Shown: piece after piece, positions 51,001 through 61,037 of the stretch | Numbering within the stretch: the first letter of the stretch is position 1 | Layout: every line of letters starts with the position of its first letter | Source: Heligmosomoides polygyrus polygyrus | Taxonomy: Eukaryota > Nematoda > Chromadorea > Rhabditida > Heligmosomidae | DNA: 64,000 nt | NCBI GenBank assembly: GCA_947396885.1 | Contig: OX377204.1 | Coordinates: forward strand, 2,976,001 to 3,040,000 | Reading direction: 5' to 3' | Position numbers and translations under genes: made by a program | The notes under the pieces: model-generated | The model's database searches: none | Told to the model about the DNA's origin: nothing | The model's input: the letters and a program-made list of their open reading frames with translations, nothing else

Positions 51001-54000
51001 AACATCGTACATTAATGGAACAGGAGCACCATTTCTCGGAGTTAGTTTGTAGTTACAAAGTATTTGACAACTTACGCAACAATGCAGCGATCGCCGTTCT
51101 TAATCGAATTTGAATGCCGTTTGAGCCACTCATCAAATACTTGCGCTCTAATTCTGTAGTCTCTCCCACTAGCGTTTAAAAAGGTCGATGGCAACGCGAC
51201 GTGCGTTGATCAGCGTCTTGTCTTTACCTTATAACGGACGGTGGGTAGACACCAATGGATGCGTTAGGGCAAAGCTTGTAGTAATGATTTTATTACGTTG
51301 GTTACCTACAGAGCATAATACGAATATCAGATCAAGCAGGTTATACAGACAACAGTGCAGAGGCGGATCTACAAATATTTCCGGAAGTAGTCAAAGTGCC
51401 CAACAACCTCTGGTCTTGGAAGGGGCACCGCACCTAAAGTGGACTACCTCTCAATGATACTTACTTAGCCTAAAGTGTTTATCTAAGCATCTTAAGCCTT
51501 ATCATTCTTTCCTATTTGCTCTATATTTGCTCCACCAAGATAAGCACCCTATTTGAGTATTCACAACCAGAGCGGCCTAAGGGCCGCCAAACGTCTGGTT
51601 GGAGGCATCACCCCAAATCCCGAGAATAGAACACCCCGTCTAGGCCTTCTTACTCGCGTTACAGTGAAAAACTGGTTCTAGAAGAAAGCGGGACAGTAGG
51701 AAATCTTGAAAACTGCTTCTATGAAGCTTATCCATCCCCTGTCGCACTTACGCCAATTTATTCTCCTAAGTACACATCCTCTACGTGGTTAGGAACAGAT
51801 TGTGATAATCTTGTGAGAGCTCTATACCGCTAAATATCCGACGACAATAATAATCCACCGATTCCCGAAGTCATTCCCCCTACCCCCAACCCTTCCCCCC
51901 CCCCTTCCCGACAATACACAATACTCCCTTACCCATGTGCAGCCAGAGACAGGAAGAAAAATGTAGTGAGCATCAGTCAGTAGTGAGAGTGAGAGGCATG
52001 TACACGCACACGCTCGCTGCCTTTCAAAGGTCATTTGAAAATCCGACGCATGCTTCGCAATGTTTGATCTGTGGCACATCTCTTGATCTAAAGGGTATCA
52101 CTTAGGTGAGGTCCTACAGGACGCTCCTGTCATAAACGTTGGACGACAGTGAAAAGAAGTACTGGTCCGCCCTTACAGGTTCCTTTCACTGATCCCTTTC
52201 CTATCACTGTCCACCTTCACTGGCTCTCCCTTTACTGGTCCCCCCTCCTTCACAGGACTCTCACTTCACTGGTTCCCATTTGTCCCTTCTTTTTGCCACC
52301 TCTTACTGCCTTCCCTCACCTAAGTGATACCCTTTATTGGTCCCCTTCACTGGTCCTCATTAATAGTCCCTCCTTTACTGCCCCACCCCCTTCATAGCTC
52401 CCCCATTACTGGTCTCACCTTCACTGATCCCTTTTACTGGTCCCCTCCCCTTCACTGGCCGCCATTACTGGTCCTACCTTCACTGGTTCTCCTTTAATGA
52501 TTTCCCCTTTACCGGTTCCCCTTCACAGAACTTTCCTACTTCACTGGTTCCCGTTCGCTCCCCCTCCCTTACCACCGCCCCAACCCTCATCTTAGAGGTA
52601 TTCTTTATTGGCCCCCTTCACTGGCTCCCATTAAAGGTTCTACTCTTACTGGTACCCCACCCACCTCCTCCCTTCGCCGGTCCTCCCACCAGTCACTGGA
52701 CCCCCGCTTACTGGTTACTGGTCTCCCATTACACGTGTTCGGAATCCGGACACCCCTTGCGCGACATAGGTGACACCTCTCCTGAACCCAGACACCACTT
52801 GTATGACATCGATGACACCTCTTCTAAACCAAGACACCCCTTTAATGAAATCCGTGGTAGCTCTTCTGTGCCCAGACACCCCTTGCATGACATCGATGAC
52901 ATGTCTTCTGACCCCAGACATCCATTACTCGACATCGTTGGCACCTCTTCTGAACCCAAACACCCAATGCGCGACATCGCTGACATGCCTTTTGAATCCG
53001 AGCGCCTGTTGCACGACGTCGGTGACACATCTTCTAAATCCGAACGCCTGTTGAGCGACATCGGTGACACTTCTTCTGACGGTCTCGATACGGCGTGGGT
53101 GACACCTCGTCTGAACACGGACGCCCGCTAATCGACTTCTAGGAAAGGCCAGACGGATGAGCAGACGGACGGACGGAGAGACGGATGGACGGACAACCGC
53201 TAACTCCTTTATATACTGGGGCGAAGGGCAAGTAGCGGTAGTGGTAGTATAGATTATTATAACAGCGGAGCACTGAGGGAATTGGTAAGCATTAAAACAA
53301 AACAGATAAACAAGACAAAATTGATGGTTACAAATTTCCGAATTCGGTAAAAAAAATTTCAAAATAATCCTCCCTCTCTCCGAGATCATTGCGTGAAGAT
53401 GAGGTGCAGCATTTGTAGTTGGTAGTTTTCCCTCTGGCATGTCGTTTTCTTAGCGGATCTCTTATTCGTTCCTTGTTTATCCAACTGGTTGAGACGTAGT
53501 TTTCGTTGCCACGTGGTGAAATTTCCACTCTTGCCTGATCACCTCGGCGAAGTTGCGTTGCATGGCAGTAGTTCCTAATGAATCAGGCCTTTCCTTCATT
53601 ATTCGACTGCTATATCCTTGAAATCCACTGAACCACAAATTACGGTGAAAGAAGGACTATCGTCTTCCACATCTCAAACACCCTATACAGTTCTCATCCC
53701 AGTGCGTTTGATGTTAATATAATGACACTACTTCTCATCTCCTTAACGATGAACGCCAGTTAGTTATTCGTGCGCCTGTATAGGAGCGATTGAGTTGTCA
53801 TCCTCGAACGTCGCTGGTGATCGCGATCTGTCAAGTCATGGGCGATCTCTGAGCCAACCAAATGCACCTTACTCAGTTGTCGCAGGTGATCGACGACGGT
53901 GTTAAGGTGTACTCCTAGGCTTTACGGCAGTTTACATGTGGTTTGCCGTGGGTCCGGTTTCAGCGGGCGTTCCAATCGCTCGCTGTTGTCTTCGGATGGA

Positions 54001-57000
54001 CGTCCCAACCACCGGAGCCTTTGATGTTGAAGTCACCGTTACGAAAGCGAGCGAACCGATATCGTGCAGTGTGCTTGTATCTTCTTGAATTCAGCGCTGA
54101 GGCGACGACTGGATGCGGCTGCTAATTCGCCAGATTTGAAGTCACATGTGAAGGCAACGAATCTACTTTTTCAAAGCTACATCTTCCTGGGGAGGGTCAT
54201 TCACGGGTGATCAGCTGATAATCATAATAAACCTGCACGTACCTGCTGTACTTATATATGCACAAGAAAAATTCCTGCAACGCAGTGTGAGATATGAAAG
54301 ACGCAAAATGTGTGTTGGAAGTACTTGCCGAGGAAAAGGAAAATCTTCAACATTTTTCTTTCTCTTCCTTGCTGGCATAAACGCCTGGCGCTGCTTTTTG
54401 TAGACGTCTGTCGTGGCCATTAGCTCCTCATGCTAAAAGCCTCAATGGATTCTAGCGTTAGGATAGCAGAGACAATCTCAATCCTTCGGATTTCTCTGTT
54501 TCTCCATAAACAAGATACTGGTTATGAGCTAGTGAGATAGCTCATTCACTGGTGTTGCCGCTGGCCTGCCTGGTGCCATCCTAACGACGTTCATAGAAAG
54601 TGATAGCTCTGGGTGGTCGGTTATCCTTCACCGAAGAAAATAATTCTTATGTCAGGAGCAGTCAGATGACTTTTAAATCTCTTTTTAAGAAAAGTATGCC
54701 ACTGTTTTAGCATACAAAAAACTCCCTAAAGTGACCCCTTTCAGACGTTCAAGAGACATTTGTTATTAATGAATTTCGAGATAAAACCGTAGCTATTATA
54801 TGCACGAAAATTATTCACCAATATTGTAATCTCTAAGGATCTCGATTTTAGGTATTGGTAGGTGGCGCAGAGATCTACAGCTTCGGCACCTCAAACGGTG
54901 GCGAGGAAATGCCGCATATAAGCCCTATATATCATGATGTAAGTGCATCTAAAAAGTTCATAGTTTTTGCTGAGTTTAGCGACTATAAATGTAAATTTCA
55001 AAATACGTCTCAAACTCGGGTGCATTTCAGAGCGCTTCTAAACAAGTCGCTGTTGACTTGCTGTTTAGCGACGCCTACGGAGATGTATCCAAAGCGTGCA
55101 AAAGCGATTCACAATCAGACGGATGCTACTACAACTATAACACCATAGTAGATGTGAGCGTTTTGCTTCAGGAAAATGCTAGATTCAACACTTCTCAGTC
55201 GCGCCACTCCCGCAGTCTTATATAGTACCTCGTCGCAGTCTCTCGCAGCCTGCGACGAGGTACTATATTTCTTAGTCGGGATCTACTGCTGCTATTCGCC
55301 TTCCCGCCCTCTGTGAGCGCTCTGGCCACTCACTGCCGCGAAGGGTTGGAGTACAGACAGCCTCTGCTGGAGCCGAATCGGTGCGAAATCAGATGTGAAT
55401 CATTGCTGCCGCCGCCACCCCAGTGTCGACGCCGCCGGCGCCGAGCTCTGCGTCCCTACCCTATGGTTAAGGATAGGACCGTGGTGTTACCGCAAAAGTG
55501 TGTGCGGACCTTAACCGATCGTTTAGGATGCACGCGATATTATGATAAGCTGCCGTATCGATCCCGCGATGCGATTCGCGGTCGATATAGGAGACTATCA
55601 TCACATCGCGTCGCGCGTCGCGTGTACACTAAACGATCCCTAAGCTATACTCTCTTGGAGCCCAATACGAGCTTCTGTCAGCCTACTTCATGATAACGCT
55701 CGGCCCACATAGCTAAAGAGGTACGTGAAAAAATGGAGAAGCTGGGCTGGGACACGGTTCTCCACCATTGTACTCCCACGGCAGCCTTCAGAATAGAGAA
55801 TAAATAGGCTCAAGACTTTCTGCCCATCATAACACATAGTTCCATGTGCAATGGCCTGAAGCTCCACACACATGCGCTTCGCTCCTCATTATGGTTTTGC
55901 CAATGCGTTACTTTACCATTGAATGGTGACCGCATCCAAGAGAGTAGTGAGCGTCTTAGCTTTGGTGATATCCTCATATTCCGCTGCTTTTGATGACGGC
56001 GTCTGCGTGTACGTGTAACGGAACAAAGGAGAAAGCGATGAAGATAGCGCTCCAGCAAGAGCTTGTGATGTTTGTCTTATTCCTTTATGAAGCTCAGCCT
56101 AAAAATTGCTCGCTGACGGATTTGCGGTATGGCGGGAAATTTGAGTCTATATTTGCCCGGATTTAAGCGCCGCATGATGTAGTATAGCCGCATGCACACT
56201 CGGCAGCGGCGGCAGCAGCAACCGTGGTTCCCGCCAAATCGATGCCCCTATGCTTAATCACAGCTGCCGAGTGTGCATGCGGCTTATAACTTTGAGGGAA
56301 CTGAGGGAACTCGCTTCTTTACTTCACTTTGAAGTTTTTGATTGCAGCTAACTGACGACTCCATGAACTCGAAGTGCATCTACGACGCTGCTCTCAAGGC
56401 GGTTCCCGGTCTCGTTCTTAGAAAAGCGCGAAGCACATCTCTTACGACAGGAACGTCTACTACTGCAACAGCTACATGGACAGATGTTACGACTGAGTCT
56501 TCAACAACGACGGAAACTCCCACGTCTGAGACACAAACTACAACCACGATAATGTCTTCAACAACGACGGCCATCTCGACAACAACCACTGAATCAACTA
56601 CTACAACGGAGCCTTCGACAACAACAACAACAGCAACAACAACAGCTTCCACAACAACTACGACGGAGCCTTCGACAACAACGACAACTTCCACAACAAC
56701 TACAGAAACAACAACTACAGAAACATCAACGACGATGGAGCCTTCGACAACAACGGCAGCTTCTACTACAACAACTATAGAAACTACCGAGACAACGCGA
56801 GGGTCCTTCGGTGGAGAACCACGAACAGCAACAGATGAAACCACAACATCTGTGGGAGAAACGCCTATTGCAGACAACATCACTGGCACTGAAACAGAAG
56901 CAGTGGTCGCAGGCAACACAACCTCAGGAGTGGAGGAGAGTATTACACCCAGTGGGAATGCAACAGGCAAGTTCGATAGAAGGGAAAGTGTCCTGTGTTC

Positions 57001-57016
57001 AGTACTGTCTTCCTAA
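39067..57016 (+). CDS. Secreted protein with Thr-rich mucin-like tail, 5 exons, 375 aa
   Basis: Exons 39067-39121, 39182-39375, 54852-54938, 55031-55153 and 56348-57016 (TAA) join in phase to 376 codons. Residues 1-17 (MRLVAFLPLLLQLSLIG) are a signal peptide. An acidic SSDDDDENE patch follows, then a region of about 150 residues with six cysteines (KCETERVGIMEFV, FQGNCKLYISADII, GGAEIYSFGTSNGGEE, KACKSDSQSDGCYYNYN, NSKCIYDAALKAVPGL). From about residue 185 to 310 the chain is mostly Thr/Ser with Glu/Pro, as in O-glycosylated mucins. Three NxT/S sites (NIT, NTT, NAT) lie near the end. I do not recognise the N-terminal domain; an extracellular or cuticle/gland product is inference. Intron 2 is 15.5 kb, so an extra exon there cannot be excluded. 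The Thr tract is built from ACAACN triplets. Confidence 0.7.
39441..40830. mobile_element. 1.4 kb element with 30-base termini, in the mucin-like gene's intron
   Basis: GTGCAATCCTAGTTGGTGGTGGCCACTTTTAAA-type left end (39441) and its complement (ending 40830) are nearly perfect. The interior contains family H (40105-40508), a G run at 39593 and another at 39822. No transposase frame seen. Confidence 0.6.
40105..40508. mobile_element. Family H CGG-rich Harbinger-like MITE
   Basis: AGCCCCTTTCATACTCGTCC / GGACGAGTATGAAAGGGGCT, flanked by TAA on both sides. The arms contain CGGCGGCGGCGG and CCGCCGCCGCCG runs, and the whole 404-base unit is very GC-rich. Apparent Ala/Arg-rich open frames on both strands are by-products. 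Confidence 0.75.
41085..41235 (+). repeat. Dispersed repeat J (one of several arms)
   Basis: CAACTTGCACTGCAGGTACGCG..GTCACCATATCCGACTGCT..GGGGTCGAAGCGCATAGACT matches, inverted or direct, 15700-15790, 16120-16190, 16540-16620, 41580-41740, 42030-42110, 45115-45260 and 45980-46140. These look like paired arms of larger elements split by insertions. Confidence 0.5.
41310..41571. mobile_element. Family P Harbinger-like MITE
   Basis: GGCGGCGTTCAGAGCACCAT.. and CATCTGAACGATGCC are imperfect inverted termini, flanked by TAA on both sides. The 87-codon plus frame inside has no recognised domain and is treated as fortuitous. Confidence 0.55.
41884..42008. repeat. Foldback with GGTTCACCGTGGCGAT arms
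   Basis: GGTTCACCGTGGCGATTCGT and ACGTATCGCCACGGTGAACC pair; GTGGGTCGATACGTGGAGCC is also directly repeated in the middle. Confidence 0.65.
43227..45050 (-). pseudogene. Decayed Penelope-like retroelement (RT + GIY-YIG endonuclease)
   Basis: Three minus-strand frames are parts of one protein. 44964-44380 holds the RT fingers and motif A (SFDVEALYTNVSNDSAM). 44410-44078 holds motif B (GLAMGQRLAPVLAIAFMAKI) and motif C (CRYIDDCFVV). 44084-43227 holds the C-terminal domain with GIY-YIG residues (TIYLISCCACGDQYVGETA, then RIKEHL). The frame shifts at about 44400 and 44090, so the protein is broken. An RT joined to a GIY-YIG nuclease defines Penelope-like elements. The N-terminus is truncated near 45050. 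The 3' side (42930-42970) has a GCCGAAACGTCGGC hairpin. Lies in intron 2 of the mucin-like gene, opposite strand. Confidence 0.88.
45240..45975. repeat. Foldback element of about 0.74 kb
   Basis: GCGTTACGTTAGGTGTCWCCC-type left arm and GGGTGACACCTAACGTACG right arm pair, as do GCAGCTGTGGAGCAGA / TCTGCTCCACAGCGC and CACCACCTACGAGATTTC / AAGTCGTCAATCACCACCC less well. The adjoining segments belong to repeat J. Confidence 0.5.
46178..47876. mobile_element. Non-autonomous hAT element, 1.7 kb, 8-base duplication
   Basis: Terminal inverted repeats CAGGGGTGTGCGTAATTACG and complement (right end CGCACACCCCTG) begin with the hAT-typical CAGGG. ATTCTATC is duplicated exactly at 46170-46177 and 47877-47884. 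Subterminal zones contain multiple ACGATTTACGATTTACG repeats, possible transposase-binding sites. Only short frames occur inside, so it is non-autonomous. Family K copy 3 is inserted within. It sits in intron 2 of the mucin-like gene. Confidence 0.85.
46962..47151. mobile_element. Family K foldback element, copy 3
   Basis: ATATCGCGAAGACGGGCAGC / GCTGCTCACCTTCGCGACATG, inside the hAT element. Confidence 0.65.
47962..48135. mobile_element. Family A palindromic element, copy 14
   Basis: AGGGTCGGTCGGATTCATCA / CGTTGATGAATCCGACCCT with well-kept arms. About 80 bases from the right end of the hAT element. Confidence 0.75.
48838..48980. repeat. Family L foldback
   Basis: GGCATCTGGCATACCTCCGA and complement, with GTCGCTCCAGCGACTG inside, form a 143-base hairpin. 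One arm of a relative lies at 26757-26832 (GGCACCTGGCATACCTCCGA). Confidence 0.65.
48981..52140. other. Mucin-like gene intron 2, mostly unassigned
   Basis: GATCCGAAATTGGGGAGGATCG at about 50566 and TTAGCGGTAGCCTACC at about 50033 also occur at 16040-16110, so a dispersed repeat spans roughly 50030-50600. No convincing exon was seen; several open frames lack splice sites or recognisable motifs. Confidence 0.3.
50130..50165 (+). promoter_or_regulatory. Two tandem TATA-like boxes
   Basis: CGGTATATAAGC occurs twice, 20 bases apart (about 50130 and 50150), in a GC-rich stretch. Could be a relic promoter of the repeat at 50030-50600. No gene follows clearly. Confidence 0.25.
52160..52735 (+). repeat. 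Degenerate CACTGGTYCCC minisatellite
   Basis: Pyrimidine-rich units of 15-30 bases built on CTTCACTGGTTCCC recur throughout. No coding value. Confidence 0.65.
52740..53095 (+). repeat. 42-base minisatellite, about 8 units
   Basis: Units such as GACATCGGTGACACCTCTTC..GAACCCAGACACCCC repeat every 42 bases. As 42 is divisible by three, frames on both strands stay open and give 14-residue repeats (for example DIDDTSSKPRHPFN). Not regarded as a gene. Confidence 0.75.
53130..54851. other. Mucin-like gene intron 2, last part, unassigned
   Basis: A relative of the foldback at 11008-11880 occurs at 53630-53690 (CACTGAACCACAAATTACGGTGAAAG, GGACTATCGTCTTCCAC). Otherwise nothing was recognised. Confidence 0.3.
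55220..55268. repeat. Perfect 19-bp hairpin in mucin-like gene intron 4
   Basis: ATATAGTACCTCGTCGCAG and its exact complement are separated by 11 bases. Confidence 0.8.
55395..55512. mobile_element. Family G element, right part
   Basis: GACGCCGCCGGCGCCGAGCT, CCTATGGTTAAGGATAGGAC and the end CGCAAAAGTGTGTGCGGACCTT match 30138-30420. The left terminus is decayed. Confidence 0.5.
55515..55640. mobile_element. Family Q Harbinger-like MITE
   Basis: CCGATCGTTTAGGATGCACGCG / CGCGTGTACACTAAACGATCCC, flanked by TAA on both sides. The interior pairs imperfectly (GATCCCGCGATGCGATTCGCG). Confidence 0.6.
56181..56287. repeat. Foldback with GCCGCATGCACACTCGGCAG arms
   Basis: ATAGCCGCATGCACACTCGGC and GCCGAGTGTGCATGCGGCTTAT bound a 107-base unit. 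It lies 60 bases before the last exon of the mucin-like gene. Confidence 0.7.
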
Positions 57017-57045
57017 GCTACAGTACAACACTGGAAATAATTCTC

Positions 57046-57051
57046 ATTAAA
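57046..57051 (+). terminator. Possible polyadenylation signal ATTAAA of the mucin-like gene
   Basis: ATTAAA, a common AATAAA variant, lies 30 bases after the stop codon. The tail site is not provable from sequence. Confidence 0.4.
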
Positions 57052-57201
57052 GCATAGATCAGAATTGCGCGAGGAATACAACAGAAATAACAATAACAAG
57101 TCCTCAATTTTGATGCCAAGGTAGTGCCGCAAAGAAATTGCCACTGCTTTTCTGCCACTCAGCATATCACTACCGCCGTTCAAATCCACCATTGAAAAAC
57201 C

Positions 57202-57378
57202 CCTGGGGCCGAGTTTATCAACGACTTACAGCAATTTAACAGAGAAATTGCAGCAGAAATTCCTGATAGCGCGGCTTATATCGCTCACCATATTGCTTGA
57301 TAAGCCGCGCTATCAGGGATTTCGGCTGTATTTTTTTCCGTTAACTTGCTGTAAGCCGTTGATGAATCCGTCCCCTGG
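57202..57378. mobile_element. Family A palindromic element, copy 15
   Basis: CCCTGGGGCCGAGTTTATCAACG / CGTTGATGAATCCGTCCCCTGG with near-consensus arms (ACAGCAATTTAACAGAGAAAT). Confidence 0.8.
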
Positions 57379-59490
57379 TTACGCATCAAATTGAACACCG
57401 AGCCACCAAACCATGTAGGCGATAAACGTGCTGCAGCTCTACATCTGTTCTGTATTTTGGATGCACACGATAGCACGTTTTGATACAGTGCTACATCTAT
57501 TAGGTTGTCCGGAAAGTTCTCAGCGTTTTGAGTGTTTTACTTTGACCTACCATAACTTCCTCAAATCTTATCGAACTTAGTCGAAATAAGCACCGTTTGG
57601 TGGTTCACCAGGGCTGTGTCTATAGCGACTTGTAGTAATCGATTTATTACGATATCACTTCAAGAGCAGGACAAATGTAACAGAAAATGGCCGCATATGT
57701 ACAGAAATTCATTGTGCGGAGCCAATAAACGGGCTGGTCTTAAAAGGGTATACCGCGCCTAGAGTGGATTGCTTATGCGCATCCTCGATTACCTATTTAC
57801 GATACCGCTAGGTGCCTGTGGAGTTGCTCAATGGTATTTATCTCTTAGTGCTAACCTAAAAGCCTTGCATCTACTATTCAAATTCTACTTGTCCTATACG
57901 ACATTACATTTATACATTCCTATATCGATCATACAATAGTTGTGTATTCACAACACACCGTACGAAAGAGCACACTTTTGCCATCATGAAGACTGCAATA
58001 ATGCAAAACAAACAAGCAACGCCGGGACCGTAGCCATGAACCGCCGCTTGTTAAAACACTGTCCTAGCCACTACGCCAAGGAACCTTGGACCAGGAACCG
58101 GATTCATCAGCTCACCGCGTATTCACCATTCCGGCCTACGTAGTATGTGATACAGAGAGACACAAAGATACAGAGATACAGACACGACAACCGATATTTC
58201 GTTATCAACCGGTAAGCGGCTGATGAATCTGGCCCGAGGCTGTCGCTGATACTGCACCATGTGTGACAGGCGACTTGCAACAAGAGACATAAGTGTGTAG
58301 GGTTCGAGGTCCCTACGTTCCGCTTCACAGGTGTACGAGGTCACTTTCTTGCTCAGCAGCGACCAGATGGGTGCAACCTGCCACTACTGCCCTTAACGGT
58401 GGAAGGTGGGAAAGCGCAGGCTAACTAAGCTCTATTCTAGAACCCTCATCCTGAGCAAACCGTCATCCTGAGCAAACCGTCATCCAGGGCAAGGGCAACA
58501 ACAAACTGAGACTACCAAGATTTTGCAAGAGATATTTATGCCCTCGCTTGGCGCGCGGCTCTAGTGGGTCTTACTACGAAGCGTCACGTGCCTACATTTA
58601 AATATCATACAGGGAGCAACGTTATAGCGACACCTGGGTCGCTATTACCAGTCATCTATCTCCTACTAACTGTCCACAATTCGCAAATGTCCAATTGTTC
58701 TATCAATGGGCGGCATTGAGACTCTTGGCGTCGCTCCCATGTTTCTCCTATGTCTATCACTTATCTCAGCTCGTCCTCCTCTCACTGTAGCCAAAACTCC
58801 CAGCTGTTTCTTTGTAGATCACGTAGCTCCTCTCGGCCGCCCTCTCTGCAGCGCAAACAAAGGAACCCATTTGCCTATATGTTCGCCTCCTCGATTCCAT
58901 TTTAATGTTTTAATTCAAGCCTATCATATTAAACCTTGTCCGTCAAATATGACTTGCCTGTCCAGTACGCCTTACTTCTCACACATCTTCTGGTCATCCT
59001 GCATAGTTTGCCATCTATTGCGGCCAACATACTTTGCCCCTCAAATGTATCTTATTATTCACTCGTTTTAAAACGTAAATTCATTAACATAAAGGTTTAA
59101 TTACCCAAGTTTGAGGAACAACACACCGTAATCGCACAAGGCCCACAACGTCAAAATCTGCGTCCCACTGTACAAAAGAGGAAGGCGAGCGGAGGATTCG
59201 AGAGGATCCTTAACCACCGACCAGAGGACCTCCAAAGCAACAACAGCCACCCGCGATATACGTAAAACAGTGAATACCGTACATGATGATATCAATGAAT
59301 GGACTGGTGATGCAGAATATTAGCATTTCCGCCACCATGTTTTCAGAGTGACCGTGGGCATCTGTAATTCTCGAGTTCGATGGTGGGAAATTCAGCCATG
59401 GTGGTCATTTTCCTAGGTCTAAGAGGCACTTCGCTCATTCGCTCTTTAGTAAATGAGACATACAAACTAGCCTTACATGTTACATCTTCA
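57379..59490. other. Intergenic region, mostly unassigned
   Basis: A variant family A element lies at about 58094-58236 (ACCGGATTCATCAGCTCACCG / CGGCTGATGAATCTGGCCC). CATCCTGAGCAAACCGT is repeated in tandem at 58445-58485. A plus frame from 59108 (FEEQHTVIAQGPQRQNLRP.., ending at 59264) is protein-like but starts without an ATG. The frame 58706-59071 has a signal-like start but no support. Confidence 0.3.
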
Positions 59491-59500
59491 TTCAGAAACA

Positions 59501-61037
59501 ATGGAAACTAGTCAAACAAGCACGATTGCTCACCAGATAACCATTGGTCATTGTAAGTGCGTCGCTTAGTATTATGTAAATGTGTTACAGAGTTGATATT
59601 CGTTCAGACAAAGACCCGAATTTCGCAAAGGTCTGCGCTCAAGAAGGAAAAAGGAAAATTTCCGATATAGTCCCAAACGCATTCCCTAAATTATATTTCG
59701 TGCTCAAAGAAAATTGCATATTTTACGTCTCGAGTCGGCCTATTTCGGAAACAAGTCTCGACGAGGTTGGTATTACCAGCTTAAGTGATCGTGATACTAA
59801 ATTACTACATAGAATAATTACATCCGATTACACATATACAGCGTGTCAAAAGTACACTGTTTGGAAGGTGATAAAGTTGTTCACAGCAAAGGTACTGATG
59901 AAGTCAAGGGCTCATGTGAAAGCTCAAGAAAATAGGAATACGATAGGGATTGCGCCATGTACTTGTCTGAAACGATGCACTTTACACTCGATTGATTGTT
60001 CTTCGCTACAATGCAGTTACAATTTTTCCACAAAGTGGCCGTATTCACCCACTTGTACTTTTTCGAAGTTAATCCTAGAAAAACATTACTGCTTGCAAAA
60101 AATGCAGGGTATCCTAAAGAAGGCACGTACTTTTGAAAGTTTCTAACATTGCTCTTGAAGATGTTAGAGACTCATATGAGAACGCAATGTAACGGGATTT
60201 CTGCAGGGTGCAAATAGTTGAGATTGGGCCACATCCTGACTGAAACATTGCATTTTAGAGTCGATTGGTTGTGCATGGGCCAAATGCTTGTTACAGTTTT
60301 GTCACCACTTGGCCACACCAACCTGTGATGTGCTTCTTTTAGCGCTTAGAACTTGATAATCACATGGAAAACACGTGACATGTGAACTGACCTAATAACG
60401 ACTGCTTGTTTTCATATAGTTGTTCCAATTAATGGGATGATTGTGGTCGTTGTATTCCTCTTCTTTTCCCTTTTCTTCGTCTTCGTCGTCGTCTTCTTTG
60501 CCCTCTTCTTCTTCCTCCTCCTCCTCTTTTTCGTCTCTGTGATCGAAGTCATCGGAGTCTTCATCTTCATCTTCCTCTTCTTTTTCCTCACTCTTTTCTT
60601 CATCGTCGCTTTCATATTCTTCTTGCCTTCTTGCTTCCCTTCGTCGTCGTGGTTGTGGTTGTCGTCCTCTTCGTTTTCTTCTTTATTTACGTTTTCTTTT
60701 TCATCGTCGCTTTTGCCTTCGTATTCGTCGTTTTCTTCGTCCTCTTCCTTTTCCTCCTCCTCTTCTTTCTTATCGACGTGGTGGTCGGAGTTGGAGTCTT
60801 CTTCTTGATCTTCATCTTCTTCTTCTACATTTGATTTTTCACCGCCATTTTTGCCGTGTTTTTCCTTCTCCACCTAGTCGTCTTCTGCTTCGACTTCTTT
60901 TCTTCTTCTCCTTTGTTCTCGTCTTTTTCTTTTTCTTTGTTTTTCCTCTTCCTCCTCAGGGTCTGTCCCGCTTTGTAGAGAAAACCCGCTTCTCTGATGC
61001 CTTTGATCAAGGCCGACGCCAGCTACTTCTGTTCAGG
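59501..61037 (+). CDS. 5' part of an unrecognised gene, three exons
   Basis: ATG at 59501 lies 5 bases after a CATTCAG acceptor, as for trans-spliced starts. Exons 59501-59552, 59593-59765 and 60960-61037 join in phase (donors GTAAGT, GTTGGT, GTAAGA). The 101 codons read METSQTSTIAHQITIGH, then FDIRSDKDPNFAKVCAQEG.., PNAFPKLYFVLKEN and GLSRFVEKTRFSDAFDQGRR. No signal peptide or membrane segment. I do not recognise the family, and no further exon could be fixed downstream. The 41-base first intron is short but normal for nematodes. Intron 2 contains repeat M copy 2 and the pyrimidine tract. Confidence 0.45.
59835..60330 (+). repeat. Dispersed repeat M, copy 2
   Basis: Collinear with 35279-35750. 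ACAGCGTGTCAAAAGTACACTGT at its left recalls CAGGGTGTCTCAAAAATGTATACCCTGT in copy 1. Confidence 0.6.
60432..60957 (+). repeat. 525-base polypyrimidine tract (TTC/TCG microsatellite)
   Basis: Almost pure TTCTTCNTC-type sequence runs directly up to the CCTCCTCAG acceptor of the exon at 60960. The complement is open for 153 Glu/Lys/Asp-rich codons, but this is low-complexity sequence. Confidence 0.85.

Noticed and set aside
52729..53118. Repeat protein on either strand
   Set aside because: Open only because the 42-base repeat length is divisible by three.
56380..56970. 196-codon Val-rich frame on the minus strand
   Set aside because: It is the exact antisense of the Thr-rich exon (ACN triplets read as GTN/GTT); no splice or start context.
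58706..59071. 121-codon plus-strand frame with a hydrophobic start
   Set aside because: It could be a small secreted protein. The opposite strand also has a natural-looking frame, and nothing else supports it.
60412..60873. 153-codon Glu/Lys-rich minus-strand protein
   Set aside because: Low-complexity complement of the pyrimidine tract; no conserved motif.
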